From the NCBI GenBank assembly GCA_963750295.1, contig CAVVPY010000001.1, forward strand, positions 62,001-126,000: a stretch of 64,000 bases of DNA, written 5' to 3'. The DNA comes from CAVVPY01 sp963750295. Its GTDB lineage: Bacteria > Actinomycetota > Actinomycetes > Mycobacteriales > Jatrophihabitantaceae. How positions within the stretch are numbered: position 1 is the stretch's first letter; each line of letters starts with the position of its first letter. Positions 31,109-39,409 of the stretch are shown here, piece by piece. Position numbers and translations under genes: made by a program. Below the pieces are notes generated by a model. The model did no database searches. It was not told the origin of the DNA and saw nothing but the letters and a program-made list of their open reading frames with translations.

Positions 31109-32350
31109 CTACCAGCCCGAGGCGATGTCGGCGGCGACAGTGCCGAGCCGGATCCGTTGCGGGTGGTCGCCGACCGGGATTTCGGCCACCTTCGCATTCG
31201 ATGCGTAGCTGATGACGGCGACCTTGTCCTCGCCCGCGATGGACATCCAGCACTGCCCGCCACCGGGACCGTTCGTGGCCCAGTAGGGCGTGTCGCCGAC
31301 CGGGATCGTCGTGTACTTGAACGACTTGCGGTTGACGATCGCGGCGTAGCCGTCCATGGTGCCCGCGGCGCACAGCTTCGTCCCCGCCCGGTTCATCGCC
31401 AGCCCGTGGTGCGCGGAGTTCAGCACGTACTGGGACTTGGGCATGTCCGGAACCAGGTTCGGGAGGTTCGCCACCCGCGTCACCTTCTCCTGCTGCATGT
31501 CGAACTCGACGAAGCCGTGCAGGAACGAGATCTGCAGATAGGCGTAGCGCTGGTCCGGCGCGATGGCCATCGGGCGGACGGCCGAACTCATGCACGGATA
31601 GCCGGCCTCGGCCAGCTTCTGGCCGATGTCCCACCGGTGCACGATCGCGAACGTGGCGTCGTCGACGACTTGGAAGATCTGGGTGCCCTTGGTCGGATCG
31701 GTGAGCGGGCAGAACTGCGAGGGGTCGGTCGGGGTATAGATGCGCCCGATGCTTGCGTGGTAGATCAGCGATCCGTCCGGGGAGTAGTTGCTCTCGTGCG
31801 GCGTGTCGCCGGACGAGAAGTCGCGCAGGCGCTGGCCGGTCCGGATGTCGAGTTCGTGCACCAGCGTCGTCGTCGAGTCCGAGACCAGCAGTTTGGTGCC
31901 ATCAGGTGAGACGGCCATGTGGTCGGACCGGTAGCCGTCCATCGGTGCGCGCCAGACGATGTCGCCGGTGGCGATGTCGATGCCGACGACATCGGCGAAG
32001 CTCGGGCGTGACACGGCAACGAGCCGACCGTCGGGCGTGCTGAACATGTCGTCGACGAACTGGTCGTGCCCCTGACCGATCGCCTCGCGGATCGCCAGGA
32101 AGTACGCGAGCTTGTCCGGATTGAGGTAGATCTCGGTCAGGCGCTCGGCCTTGTCGGGGATGACGTCGAGGACCTTGAGCACGGTGAACCCGCGCGCGTC
32201 GACGACGCTGGCCGTGCCGTCCCAGTTGTTACCTACGTACATCACCGTGCGGGTGCGGTCCGGGCGGGCCGCACTTGGTGCGGCGATGGCGAGCACGGCA
32301 AGGGCGGCGAATCCTGCGGCAAGCAGACGAACGGAACGCATCCGGCGCAT
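31109..32350 (-). CDS. secreted YVTN/YncE-like beta-propeller protein
   Basis: A 413-residue exported protein: signal peptide about 1-28 (ending PSAA), then repeated four-strand blades with YVTN-like turns (MYVGNNWDGTASVVD, AVSPDGTKLLVSD, NYSPDGSLIYHA, AIAPDQRYAYLQ). Such propellers bind surface ligands or serve as lactonase or quinoprotein-like scaffolds; no catalytic residues stand out. ATG 32350 is preceded by GAGG. It is flanked on the same strand by the MBL-fold enzyme and on the other side by the XRE regulator, without evident functional links to either. Confidence 0.72.
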   Translation of the reverse strand: MRRMRSVRLLAAGFAALAVLAIAAPSAARPDRTRTVMYVGNNWDGTASVVDARGFTVLKVLDVIPDKAERLTEIYLNPDKLAYFLAIREAIGQGHDQFVDDMFSTPDGRLVAVSRPSFADVVGIDIATGDIVWRAPMDGYRSDHMAVSPDGTKLLVSDSTTTLVHELDIRTGQRLRDFSSGDTPHESNYSPDGSLIYHASIGRIYTPTDPSQFCPLTDPTKGTQIFQVVDDATFAIVHRWDIGQKLAEAGYPCMSSAVRPMAIAPDQRYAYLQISFLHGFVEFDMQQEKVTRVANLPNLVPDMPKSQYVLNSAHHGLAMNRAGTKLCAAGTMDGYAAIVNRKSFKYTTIPVGDTPYWATNGPGGGQCWMSIAGEDKVAVISYASNAKVAEIPVGDHPQRIRLGTVAADIASGW

Positions 32351-32424
32351 CGGTACCTCATCTCGAATGAGAGTTCAGTGTCGCCGATTCAGCGCCGAAG
32401 TTCGCGCTGAAAGCACTCGGACTC

Positions 32425-33069
32425 CTACCCCGATCCACTGCCCGGAGCGGGTACAAGGATCCAGATCAGCTCTGCCCCGCGATCGGCATGAGGATTCGTC
32501 CAGTTGTGCGGTTCGTTCCCGGGGAAGGTCAGCGCGTCGCCTGCGCGGAGGCGGGTCGTCGACTCGCTGAAGAGCAGGTCGACCGTGCCCTTAAGAACGA
32601 AGGCCGTCTCTTGTTCGCAGTTGATCGTGTAGAGCTCGCTGCCGCCGTTGCCCCCCGGCTCGATGACCGAGTGGATCACCTGCACGTGCGCTTGGTTGCG
32701 CGGCGTCATCAGGTGCTCGCTGACGCCGCGTCCGCCGAGATTGATCCGCGGCGCGTCCTTGCGAGTGATCAGTCGCACCTCGGGTTGTTCGAACAGCATG
32801 CCCACCGGCACGGCCAGCACTTCGCAGATCGTGATCAGGGTGGCGACGCTGGGGGAGGTCTCGTCGCGCTCGATGCGGCTGATGAATCCCTTCGTCAGGT
32901 CGGTGGCGCCGGCAACCTGATCGATGGTCATGCCGCGCGCCTGCCGCGCGGCGCGCAGGCGTGCCCCGATGCGCAGCTTCGCGGTGCTGCTCGATACCGG
33001 CAGAGCCCTCATCCGCTTCGTCCAATCCGACGATCCACGACCCGACGCCTCCGCGCCGCGCCTTGACAT
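32425..33069 (-). CDS. XRE-family regulator with C-terminal cupin domain
   Basis: A 214-residue regulator. The XRE helix-turn-helix is at about 33-87 (LRAARQARGMTIDQVAGATDLTKGFISRIE), and the cupin effector domain at about 125-205 has the usual PGGNGGSELYT and GDALTFPGNEPHNW segments. Proteins of this build (PuuR-like) sense small amines or amino acids. ATG 33069 is chosen as the first ATG; an internal ATG at 33012 is possible. It is divergent from an operon for amino-acid uptake and guanidino-compound breakdown, with ACAACT half-sites between, so it likely represses that operon until the substrate appears. Confidence 0.85.
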   Translation of the reverse strand: MSRRGAEASGRGSSDWTKRMRALPVSSSTAKLRIGARLRAARQARGMTIDQVAGATDLTKGFISRIERDETSPSVATLITICEVLAVPVGMLFEQPEVRLITRKDAPRINLGGRGVSEHLMTPRNQAHVQVIHSVIEPGGNGGSELYTINCEQETAFVLKGTVDLLFSESTTRLRAGDALTFPGNEPHNWTNPHADRGAELIWILVPAPGSGSG

Positions 33070-33096
33070 TTCCCGACGACCGTGGCTTCCTATCAA

Positions 33097-33123
33097 ACAA
33101 CAAAAGTTGTCTGCTACACAACT
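33097..33123. promoter_or_regulatory. operator half-sites between the XRE regulator and the transporter operon
   Basis: Three related half-sites overlap: ACAAC-N4-GTTGT (33097-33110) and AGTTGT-N7-ACAACT (33105-33123), sharing the middle arm. They end just before the AGGAG ribosome site of the transporter gene (33124-33128), where a bound protein would block transcription. A perfect TTGACA lies at 33063-33068, but I see no good -10 at normal spacing. Confidence 0.6.
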
Positions 33124-33134
33124 AGGAGTACGGC

Positions 33135-34037
33135 ATGCGATTCACGACAGCGACGTGGACACTGGTTGCAATGCTCAGCCTGGGCGCGGCCGTAGCGTGC
33201 TCCGCGCCAGGCGACGGGAAGAACTCGTCAGGCCCAACGGGCAGCGCCGGGGCGCTCACCAAGGACGCCGCGATCGCCGACATGCTGCCGGCCGCCATCA
33301 CGTCCGCCGGGAAGGTGCGCGTCGCAAGCGGTGTCTCGTTCCCACCGATGGAGTTCTACGACGCCAACAACAAGGTCGTGGGCTTCGACGCCGACCTGGG
33401 TAAGGCGCTGTCCGAGGTGCTCGGCGTGCGCTTCGACTTCCAGAACACCAACTTCGACGGAATCATCGGCGGCCTCGACGCCGGCCGATACGACCTGTCG
33501 CTGACCAGCATGATCGACAAGGTGGTCCGGCAGGAGAAGGTCGACTTCGTCGACTATCTCAAGTCCGGCGTCGCCGTGATGGTGCGCAAGGGCAACCCGG
33601 CGGGTATCACCGGACCCGACGACCTGTGCGGGAAGTCGGCGGCGGTCGAGAAGTCCTCGACCGGTGATCTGAGCGTCGACGACTTCAGCAAGGCATGCAA
33701 GCACGCCGGCAAGCCGGCCGTGAACAAGCAGGCGTTCCCCGACCAGGCGACCGCCGTCCAGGCGGTGCAGAGCAAGCGAGCGGATTCGGCGGTCGCGCTC
33801 GACCTGACGCTGGCCTACAACATCAAGCAGAACCCCGAGGCGTTCGAGTTCGCCGGTGAGCCCGTCGGGTCGCTGCCCATCGGTGTGGTCATCCCGAAGT
33901 CGAACCCGAAGCTCCGCGACGCCGTCCAGGCCGCATTGAAGAAGGTCATCGATTCCGGCGTGTACGACCAGCTGCTGGCGAAGTGGAACCTGCAGGCCCA
34001 GGCGCTGAAGGGCGCACCGCTCAACACCGGGACGTGA
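33135..34037 (+). CDS. amino-acid ABC transporter substrate-binding lipoprotein
   Basis: A 300-residue lipoprotein (Cys22 in the AAVAC lipobox) of the type II periplasmic-binding fold, family 3 (polar amino acids). Characteristic segments are VRVASGVSFPPMEFYDAN (about 61-78), GFDADLGKALSEVLG (about 83-97) and the lower-lobe hinge around DLSLTSMIDK. It would catch the ligand outside the membrane for the permease and ATPase encoded next. AGGAG stands six bases before ATG 33135. From the downstream enzymes I infer arginine or another guanidino compound as ligand. Confidence 0.9.
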   Translation: MRFTTATWTLVAMLSLGAAVACSAPGDGKNSSGPTGSAGALTKDAAIADMLPAAITSAGKVRVASGVSFPPMEFYDANNKVVGFDADLGKALSEVLGVRFDFQNTNFDGIIGGLDAGRYDLSLTSMIDKVVRQEKVDFVDYLKSGVAVMVRKGNPAGITGPDDLCGKSAAVEKSSTGDLSVDDFSKACKHAGKPAVNKQAFPDQATAVQAVQSKRADSAVALDLTLAYNIKQNPEAFEFAGEPVGSLPIGVVIPKSNPKLRDAVQAALKKVIDSGVYDQLLAKWNLQAQALKGAPLNTGT

Positions 34038-34070
34038 GCCTGACCCGAATTCGGCAAGGGGGTACCCGAG

Positions 34071-34979
34071 ATGACCACGGTCGATCCTGCGGTCAGCACG
34101 TTCGACGAGAGCGCGGCCGACGAGCCCGTCGTCCCGCTGCGCCACCCCGGCCAGTGGATCGGCGTCGGGGTCCTCGCGGTGCTGTTCGCGATGTTCGTGA
34201 ACTTCGTCGTCTCCAGAAAGGCGCTGCGCCTCGATCTGGTGCGGGACTACCTGTTCGAGCGCACGATCATGCGCGGCCTGCTGCTGACGGTCGAACTGAC
34301 GGTCGTGGCGATGCTGATCGGTCTGGTGCTCGGTACCGCGCTGGCCGTCATGCGCCTGTCGGGCAATCCGGTGCTGCGGGTGGTCGCGGGGGGCTACGTC
34401 TGGTTGTTCCGTGGCACGCCGATCCTCGTCCAGTTGCTGTTCTGGTTCTTTCTCGGTTCGGTCCTGCCACAGATCAGCATCGGCATCCCGTTCGGGCCGG
34501 AATTCGCCTCCGCCTCCACGAACACGCTGATCACCCAGTTCGGCGCGGCGATCCTGGGCCTCGGCCTCAACGAGGCCGCGTACATGGCTGAGATCGTGCG
34601 CGCCGGCATCGGCGCCGTCGACAGCGGTCAGCGCGAGGCTGCCGACGCGCTCGGGATGAGCCCGTGGGTCACCTACCGGCGGGTGATCCTGCCGCAGGCC
34701 GCACGCGTCATCGTGCCCCCCACGGCCAACGAGACGATCTCGATGTTGAAGCTCACCTCGCTGGTGCTGGTGATCGGCCTGCCGGAGTTGCTGACGTCCG
34801 CGCAGTTGATCTACGGACGCAACTTCCAGCAGATTCCGCTGCTGATCGTCGCGAGCATCTGGTACATCGCGCTCACGACGGTGCTCACGCTGGTGCAGTA
34901 CCGGCTCGAGCGTCGCCTGAACCGCAGCGTTGCCGCCATGGTGCGACCGCGCAGGCGATTCGGACGGGGGCCGGCATGA
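34071..34979 (+). CDS. amino-acid ABC transporter permease
   Basis: A 302-residue inner-membrane permease of the HisM/GlnP type with about five to six helices. The N-terminal ~30 residues are soluble and acidic. The ATPase-contact (EAA) loop is at about 190-215 ([23 protein letters not shown]). The [10 protein letters not shown] segment (about 120) is a family signature. Only one permease gene is present, so it probably works as a homodimer. It overlaps the ATPase gene by four bases. Confidence 0.92.
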   Translation: MTTVDPAVSTFDESAADEPVVPLRHPGQWIGVGVLAVLFAMFVNFVVSRKALRLDLVRDYLFERTIMRGLLLTVELTVVAMLIGLVLGTALAVMRLSGNPVLRVVAGGYVWLFRGTPILVQLLFWFFLGSVLPQISIGIPFGPEFASASTNTLITQFGAAILGLGLNEAAYMAEIVRAGIGAVDSGQREAADALGMSPWVTYRRVILPQAARVIVPPTANETISMLKLTSLVLVIGLPELLTSAQLIYGRNFQQIPLLIVASIWYIALTTVLTLVQYRLERRLNRSVAAMVRPRRRFGRGPA

Positions 34980-35752
34980 CCAGCCCGGCGACGGCGATGG
35001 TCTACGCCCGCGGCGTGCGGAAGCGCTTCGGGACGCTCGAGGTGCTCAACGGCGTCGACCTGGACGTGGCGCCGGGGGAGGTCGTCTGCCTGCTGGGGCC
35101 GTCCGGGTCGGGCAAGTCGACCTTCCTGCGCTGCATCAACCACTTGGAGCGCATCGACCGCGGCGAGATCTGGGTCGCCGGGCACCTGGTCGGGTACCGG
35201 CGCGCCAACGGCCGCAAGCACGAGTTGCGCCCGCGCGAGATCGCGATCCAGCGCCGGGACATCGGCATGGTCTTCCAGCGGTTCAATCTCTTCCCGCACC
35301 GCACTGCGGTCGAGAACGTGATGGAGGCACCGCTGTTCGTGAAGCGGGCCGACCGGACCAAGGCACGCGCGGACGCACTCGCCCTGCTCGACCGGGTCGG
35401 TCTCGGTGATCGCGCCGGGCACTACCCGGCGCAGTTGTCCGGCGGCCAGCAGCAGCGCGTCGCGATCGCGCGCGCCCTGGCGATGGCGCCGAAACTGATG
35501 CTCTTCGACGAGCCGACGTCGGCACTGGATCCGGAACTGGTCGGCGAGGTGCTCGATGTGATGAAGGGGCTGGCGAAGGACGGGATGACGATGATCGTCG
35601 TCACCCACGAGATCGGCTTCGCGCGCGAGGCTGCCGACCGGGTCGCGTTCATGGATGCCGGCTGCATCGTCGAATCCGGCCGGCCGGCCGAGATCTTCGC
35701 GAACCCGCGGCAGGCCCGCACCCGGGCCTTCCTGTCGAAGGTGCTCAGCTGA
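34976..35752 (+). CDS. amino-acid ABC transporter ATP-binding protein
   Basis: A 258-residue ATPase. Walker [10 protein letters not shown] is at about 40-48, the Q-loop [10 protein letters not shown] at about 98-107, the ABC signature LSGGQQQR at about 156-163, Walker [13 protein letters not shown] at about 177-188, and the switch His in VTHE (about 212). A ~10-residue insertion after the first strand ([11 protein letters not shown]) is seen in this subgroup. ATG 34976 overlaps the permease stop (ATGA); earlier in-frame starts lie inside the permease gene and are discarded. Powers uptake together with the two preceding gene products. Confidence 0.93.
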   Translation: MTSPATAMVYARGVRKRFGTLEVLNGVDLDVAPGEVVCLLGPSGSGKSTFLRCINHLERIDRGEIWVAGHLVGYRRANGRKHELRPREIAIQRRDIGMVFQRFNLFPHRTAVENVMEAPLFVKRADRTKARADALALLDRVGLGDRAGHYPAQLSGGQQQRVAIARALAMAPKLMLFDEPTSALDPELVGEVLDVMKGLAKDGMTMIVVTHEIGFAREAADRVAFMDAGCIVESGRPAEIFANPRQARTRAFLSKVLS

Positions 35753-35786
35753 TGGACCACGAAACTGCAGCAACGAGAGGGACATC

Positions 35787-36737
35787 ATGACCGAGGCTGC
35801 TCTCGGCCCCGTGGACGCCAGCCAGGTGCCACGTTTCGTCGGGCCGGCGACGTTCGCCCGCCTGCCCAGACTCGACGAGGTCACCCGCACCGATGTCGCG
35901 GTCGTTGGCATCCCGTTCGACGCGGGGACCAGCTACCGTCCCGGCGCGCGGTTCGGTCCGGCGCACATCCGAGCCTCGTCGCGGCTGCTACGCCCGTACA
36001 ACCCGGCGCAGGACGTGCTGCCGTTCGGTGCGCAGCAGGTCGTCGATGCCGGTGACATCGCCGTCACCCCGTTCGACATCGAGTCGGCACTGCGCGCGAT
36101 CGAGCACGGTGCCCGGACGCTGCTCGACGGCGGTGCGCGCCTGCTCGTCCTCGGCGGCGATCACACCGTGGCGCTGCCATTGCTGCGTGCGGTCGCTCGC
36201 GACCACGGCCCGGTTGCCGTCGTCCACTTCGACGCGCACCTCGACACCTGGGACACCTACTTCGGCGCTCCCTACACCCATGGCACACCGTTCCGCCGGG
36301 CCAGCGAGGAAGGGCTGATCGACAAGTCGGCCAGCATGCACGTCGGCATCCGCGGGCCGCTGTTCGCGGCCAGCGACCTGATCGACGACGGTGTGCTCGG
36401 TTTTCAGATCGTGCACTGCCGCGAACTCGACGACCTGGGCGCGCGCGGCGTGCTCGACAAGGTACGAGCGCGCGTCGGCGACCGGCCGGTCTACGTCTCG
36501 GTCGACATCGACGTCCTGGATCCCGCGTTCGCGCCAGGCACCGGGACCCCTGAGGCGGGCGGGCTGACCAGCCGTGAACTGCTGGCGGTGTTGCGGGGAT
36601 TCGGCTCGATGAACCTGGTCGGGGCCGACATCGTGGAGGTGTCGCCTGCGTACGACCACGCCGAGATCACCGGTATCGCAGCGGCGCACGTGGCCTACGA
36701 ACTCATCTCGGCGATGGCGCCGAGAACGCCGGCATGA
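35787..36737 (+). CDS. agmatinase/guanidinobutyrase-type ureohydrolase
   Basis: A 316-residue manganese ureohydrolase that removes urea from a guanidino group. The metal motifs are complete: GGDHTVALP (about 122-130), [13 protein letters not shown] (about 147-159) and [19 protein letters not shown] (about 235-253). [10 protein letters not shown] (about 162-171) and the absence of arginase-type residues favour agmatinase or guanidinobutyrase over arginase. Its stop overlaps the start of a TPP decarboxylase gene (ATGA). That pairing suits the 2-ketoarginine route, in which the decarboxylase yields 4-guanidinobutanal and, after oxidation, 4-guanidinobutyrate for this enzyme. Exact substrate is inferred. 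Confidence 0.9.
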   Translation: MTEAALGPVDASQVPRFVGPATFARLPRLDEVTRTDVAVVGIPFDAGTSYRPGARFGPAHIRASSRLLRPYNPAQDVLPFGAQQVVDAGDIAVTPFDIESALRAIEHGARTLLDGGARLLVLGGDHTVALPLLRAVARDHGPVAVVHFDAHLDTWDTYFGAPYTHGTPFRRASEEGLIDKSASMHVGIRGPLFAASDLIDDGVLGFQIVHCRELDDLGARGVLDKVRARVGDRPVYVSVDIDVLDPAFAPGTGTPEAGGLTSRELLAVLRGFGSMNLVGADIVEVSPAYDHAEITGIAAAHVAYELISAMAPRTPA

Positions 36738-38320
36738 CTCCCGTCACCGGCGGCGCGGCGGTTGTCGCAGCACTCCGCGCGCACGACGTGCGGCACGTGT
36801 TCGGCATCCCGGGCACGCACAACCTCGAGATCTATCGGTACCTGACCGGCAGCGGCATCACGCACATCGTGCCGCGGCACGAACAGGGCGCCGGGTACGC
36901 CGCCGACGGATACGCCCGCACGAGTGGACGTCCCGGCGTGGTCATCACGACGAGCGGTCCCGGCCTGACCAACGCGATAACCGCAATCGCCACCGCATAT
37001 GCCGATTCGGTCCCGTTGCTCGTGATCTCGCCCGGCGTACCGCGTGGGCGCGAGCGCGCCGACATGGGCTGGTTGCACGAGATGAAAGACCAGAGCGCGA
37101 CCCTGGATGCGGTGGCCGATCGCAGCATCCGGTGCGACTCGGCCGATGACGTCGTCGCCGCGATTACGAGCACCTTCGCGCGGTGGGGGGTCGAGCGCCC
37201 GCGGCCGGTACATGTCGAGATCCCGGTCGACGTCCTGGAAGGACCCTGGGAGGCCCGCGACGTGTCGGCGCTACCGGCGGGCACCGCCGCCGCCCCGGAC
37301 GAGCAGGCGGTGCAGCAATCGGTCCGCGCGCTGGCCGCTGCGGTGCGCCCCGTGCTCGTAATCGGGGGCGGTACGCGGCGCGCTGCGGCGACGGTCACGA
37401 GGCTTGTCGAGGCGCTCGACGCGCCGGTGGTGAGCACGGTGAACGGCAAGGGCGTGCTGCCCGAGAGCCACCCGCTCGCGGTCGGGGCCGCCATCCGGCT
37501 GCGTGCCGCGCAGGCGCTGATCAACCAGGCGGACGCGCTGATCGTGGCCGGCTCGGAACTGGGGGATTCGGACCTCTGGGGTGGTGAACTCGCGCCGCAG
37601 GGCACGGTGATCAGGGTCGACGTGGATCCGGCGCAGTTGCACAAGAATCTTCATGCCGACGTGGCCATTCGAGCGGACGTGAGTGCCGCGTTCGAAGCGT
37701 TGCTGGAAGCGTCGGCGGCGACGACAGAAGGCGATGGCGCGGGGCGAGCAGCCGCCGCACGCCAAGCATGTGCCGCCGAGTGCGCGGCCGAAGCGCGGCC
37801 GTGGGCCCCGATCAACGAGGCATTGTGGCAGGCGTTGCCCGAGGACGTGATCGTGGCGGGCGACAGCTCGCAGGTCACCTACTACGGCACCGTGCACACC
37901 TGGCCGTTCGACCGTCCCGGCCAACTGCTCTACCCGACCGGTTACGCGACACTCGGCTACGGGCTTCCGGCAGCGATCGGCGCGAAGGTCGCTGAGCCCG
38001 ACCGTGCGGTGATCGCGCTCGTCGGCGACGGCGCGTTCATGTTCTCGGTCCAGGAACTGGTGACCGCGGCCGAACTCGGGCTCGCCCTGCCGGTGATCGT
38101 CGTCGACAACGGCGGCTACGGCGAGATCCGCCGCCAGATGCTCGAACGCGGGATCACGCCGCTCGCCGTCGACCTGACCACGCCTGACCTCGCGGCACTG
38201 GCCCGAGCGATGGGCTGTCACGGCAGCGCTGCGCGAGATGCCGAACACGCGGCGGAGCTCGCAGCCGCTGCCCTCGACGCTGACCGGCCGACCGTGATCG
38301 TCCTGCGCGTCACCAGCTGA
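36734..38320 (+). CDS. thiamine-pyrophosphate decarboxylase, probable 2-ketoarginine decarboxylase type
   Basis: A 528-residue three-domain TPP enzyme of the acetolactate synthase fold. The catalytic Glu50 is in [13 protein letters not shown]; the cofactor motif begins [12 protein letters not shown] (about 433) and ends with the Asn of [11 protein letters not shown] (about 460). No regulatory subunit gene is nearby, so it is unlikely to be a biosynthetic acetolactate synthase. AruI, the 5-guanidino-2-oxopentanoate decarboxylase, belongs to this family, and the coupled ureohydrolase plus amino-acid transporter make that the best guess. No aldehyde dehydrogenase or transaminase is encoded beside it, so those steps would be elsewhere. 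Confidence 0.85.
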   Translation: MTPVTGGAAVVAALRAHDVRHVFGIPGTHNLEIYRYLTGSGITHIVPRHEQGAGYAADGYARTSGRPGVVITTSGPGLTNAITAIATAYADSVPLLVISPGVPRGRERADMGWLHEMKDQSATLDAVADRSIRCDSADDVVAAITSTFARWGVERPRPVHVEIPVDVLEGPWEARDVSALPAGTAAAPDEQAVQQSVRALAAAVRPVLVIGGGTRRAAATVTRLVEALDAPVVSTVNGKGVLPESHPLAVGAAIRLRAAQALINQADALIVAGSELGDSDLWGGELAPQGTVIRVDVDPAQLHKNLHADVAIRADVSAAFEALLEASAATTEGDGAGRAAAARQACAAECAAEARPWAPINEALWQALPEDVIVAGDSSQVTYYGTVHTWPFDRPGQLLYPTGYATLGYGLPAAIGAKVAEPDRAVIALVGDGAFMFSVQELVTAAELGLALPVIVVDNGGYGEIRRQMLERGITPLAVDLTTPDLAALARAMGCHGSAARDAEHAAELAAAALDADRPTVIVLRVTS

Positions 38321-38330
38321 CGGCAGCGCG

Positions 38331-39350
38331 TCAGCAGGCGACACGCCAGGCGTCGGCCAGCGCCTGGAAGCTGGCGACGCGGCGGGCGCGATCCAGACTC
38401 GGCGTGACGATGACCAACTCGTCCACCTCGGCCTTGCCTTTCATCTCGAGCAGCCGCTCGGCGACCGATGCCGGCGTGCCCGTGACCATCCGGCCGTCAC
38501 CGTTGCGGTCGCGAGCGAAGGCGTCCGACCGAGAGAGCTCGCGTACCTGCTCGGGTCGGAGCGGTTCGCGGACCCCGCGCCGGATGTTCTGGATGGTGAG
38601 CGTCCAGGCTGCCTCGAACTCCGCCACCGCGTCGTCGTCGTCGCTGGCGAATGCCAGCACCGACATCGCCGAGTACGGCAGGTCGCCGTCCGTGCGCGCG
38701 CGGAACTCGCGGCGGTAGTCGCGGAGCACGTCGAAGGCGAGATCGGGACTCATGTGATGCGCGAACACAGCGCTCATCCCGTTGACGGCCGCGAAGCTCG
38801 GCCCGTACGGGCTCGACCCCAGCACGAACAACTGCGGACGCTCGGCGATGACCGGTGCCACCGTGATGGCGGCGTAGGGGTGGTCCGCCGGGAACCCGTC
38901 GCCGAGAAAGGCCAGCAATTCGCCGACCTGGACGGGGAATTCCTTGCCGGGGTCGGTGACGAGCCCTCGGCGCAGGATATGGGCGGTCAGGGGGTCGGTG
39001 CCGGGCGCGCGGCCCAGCGCCAGGTCGATACGCCCCGGGTGGATGGCGAGCAGCGTGCGGAAGGTCTCGGCGACCTTCAGCGACGTGTGATTCGGCAGCA
39101 TGATGCCTGCGGCGCCGACGCGGATCGTCGTGGTGTGCGCGGCGACGTGCGCGATGAGGATCTCGGGTGCGCTGCACGCGAGGCTGGACATGTTGTGATG
39201 CTCGGACACCCAGTACCGCCGGTACCCAGCAGCTTCGACCGTTTGCGCGATGCCGACGGCGCCGGTGATCGAGGAGTGCGCGCTCTCGCCGTGCTCGATG
39301 CCGACGAAGTCGAGGACGGACAGGGACACGGACGCAGGTTCGGCGGTCAT
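38331..39350 (-). CDS. LLM-class (luciferase-like) flavin-dependent oxidoreductase
   Basis: A 339-residue single-component bacterial-luciferase-like TIM barrel. Family markers: YRRYWVSEHHNM (about 42-53), AAHTTTIRVGAAGIMLPNH (about 70-88) and HPGRIDLALGRAPGTD (about 103-118), the FMN/F420 site. It belongs to the group with MsnO8-like proteins. Reaction and substrate are unknown. ATG 39350 or the adjoining GTG 39353 could start it; no ribosome site decides. It converges on the TPP gene with an 11-base gap. Confidence 0.85.
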   Translation of the reverse strand: MTAEPASVSLSVLDFVGIEHGESAHSSITGAVGIAQTVEAAGYRRYWVSEHHNMSSLACSAPEILIAHVAAHTTTIRVGAAGIMLPNHTSLKVAETFRTLLAIHPGRIDLALGRAPGTDPLTAHILRRGLVTDPGKEFPVQVGELLAFLGDGFPADHPYAAITVAPVIAERPQLFVLGSSPYGPSFAAVNGMSAVFAHHMSPDLAFDVLRDYRREFRARTDGDLPYSAMSVLAFASDDDDAVAEFEAAWTLTIQNIRRGVREPLRPEQVRELSRSDAFARDRNGDGRMVTGTPASVAERLLEMKGKAEVDELVIVTPSLDRARRVASFQALADAWRVAC

Positions 39351-39387
39351 CACCGGGGAAATGCCGACTACGCGTGGGTTATTCCGC

Positions 39388-39409
39388 GCCGGTCGACGAG
39401 TCGGCCGGC
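39388..39409 (-). terminator. terminator-like hairpin after the CocE-type hydrolase gene
   Basis: A nine-base stem with one mismatch (GCCGGtCGA / TCGgCCGGC) and a CGAG loop starts on the base right after the TGA at 39410-39412. No U-run follows. Its position at the end of a monocistronic gene supports termination. Confidence 0.5.

Noticed and set aside
36734..38320. Biosynthetic acetolactate synthase large subunit
   Set aside because: No small regulatory subunit or branched-chain genes nearby; coupling to a ureohydrolase and an amino-acid transporter fits a catabolic decarboxylase better.
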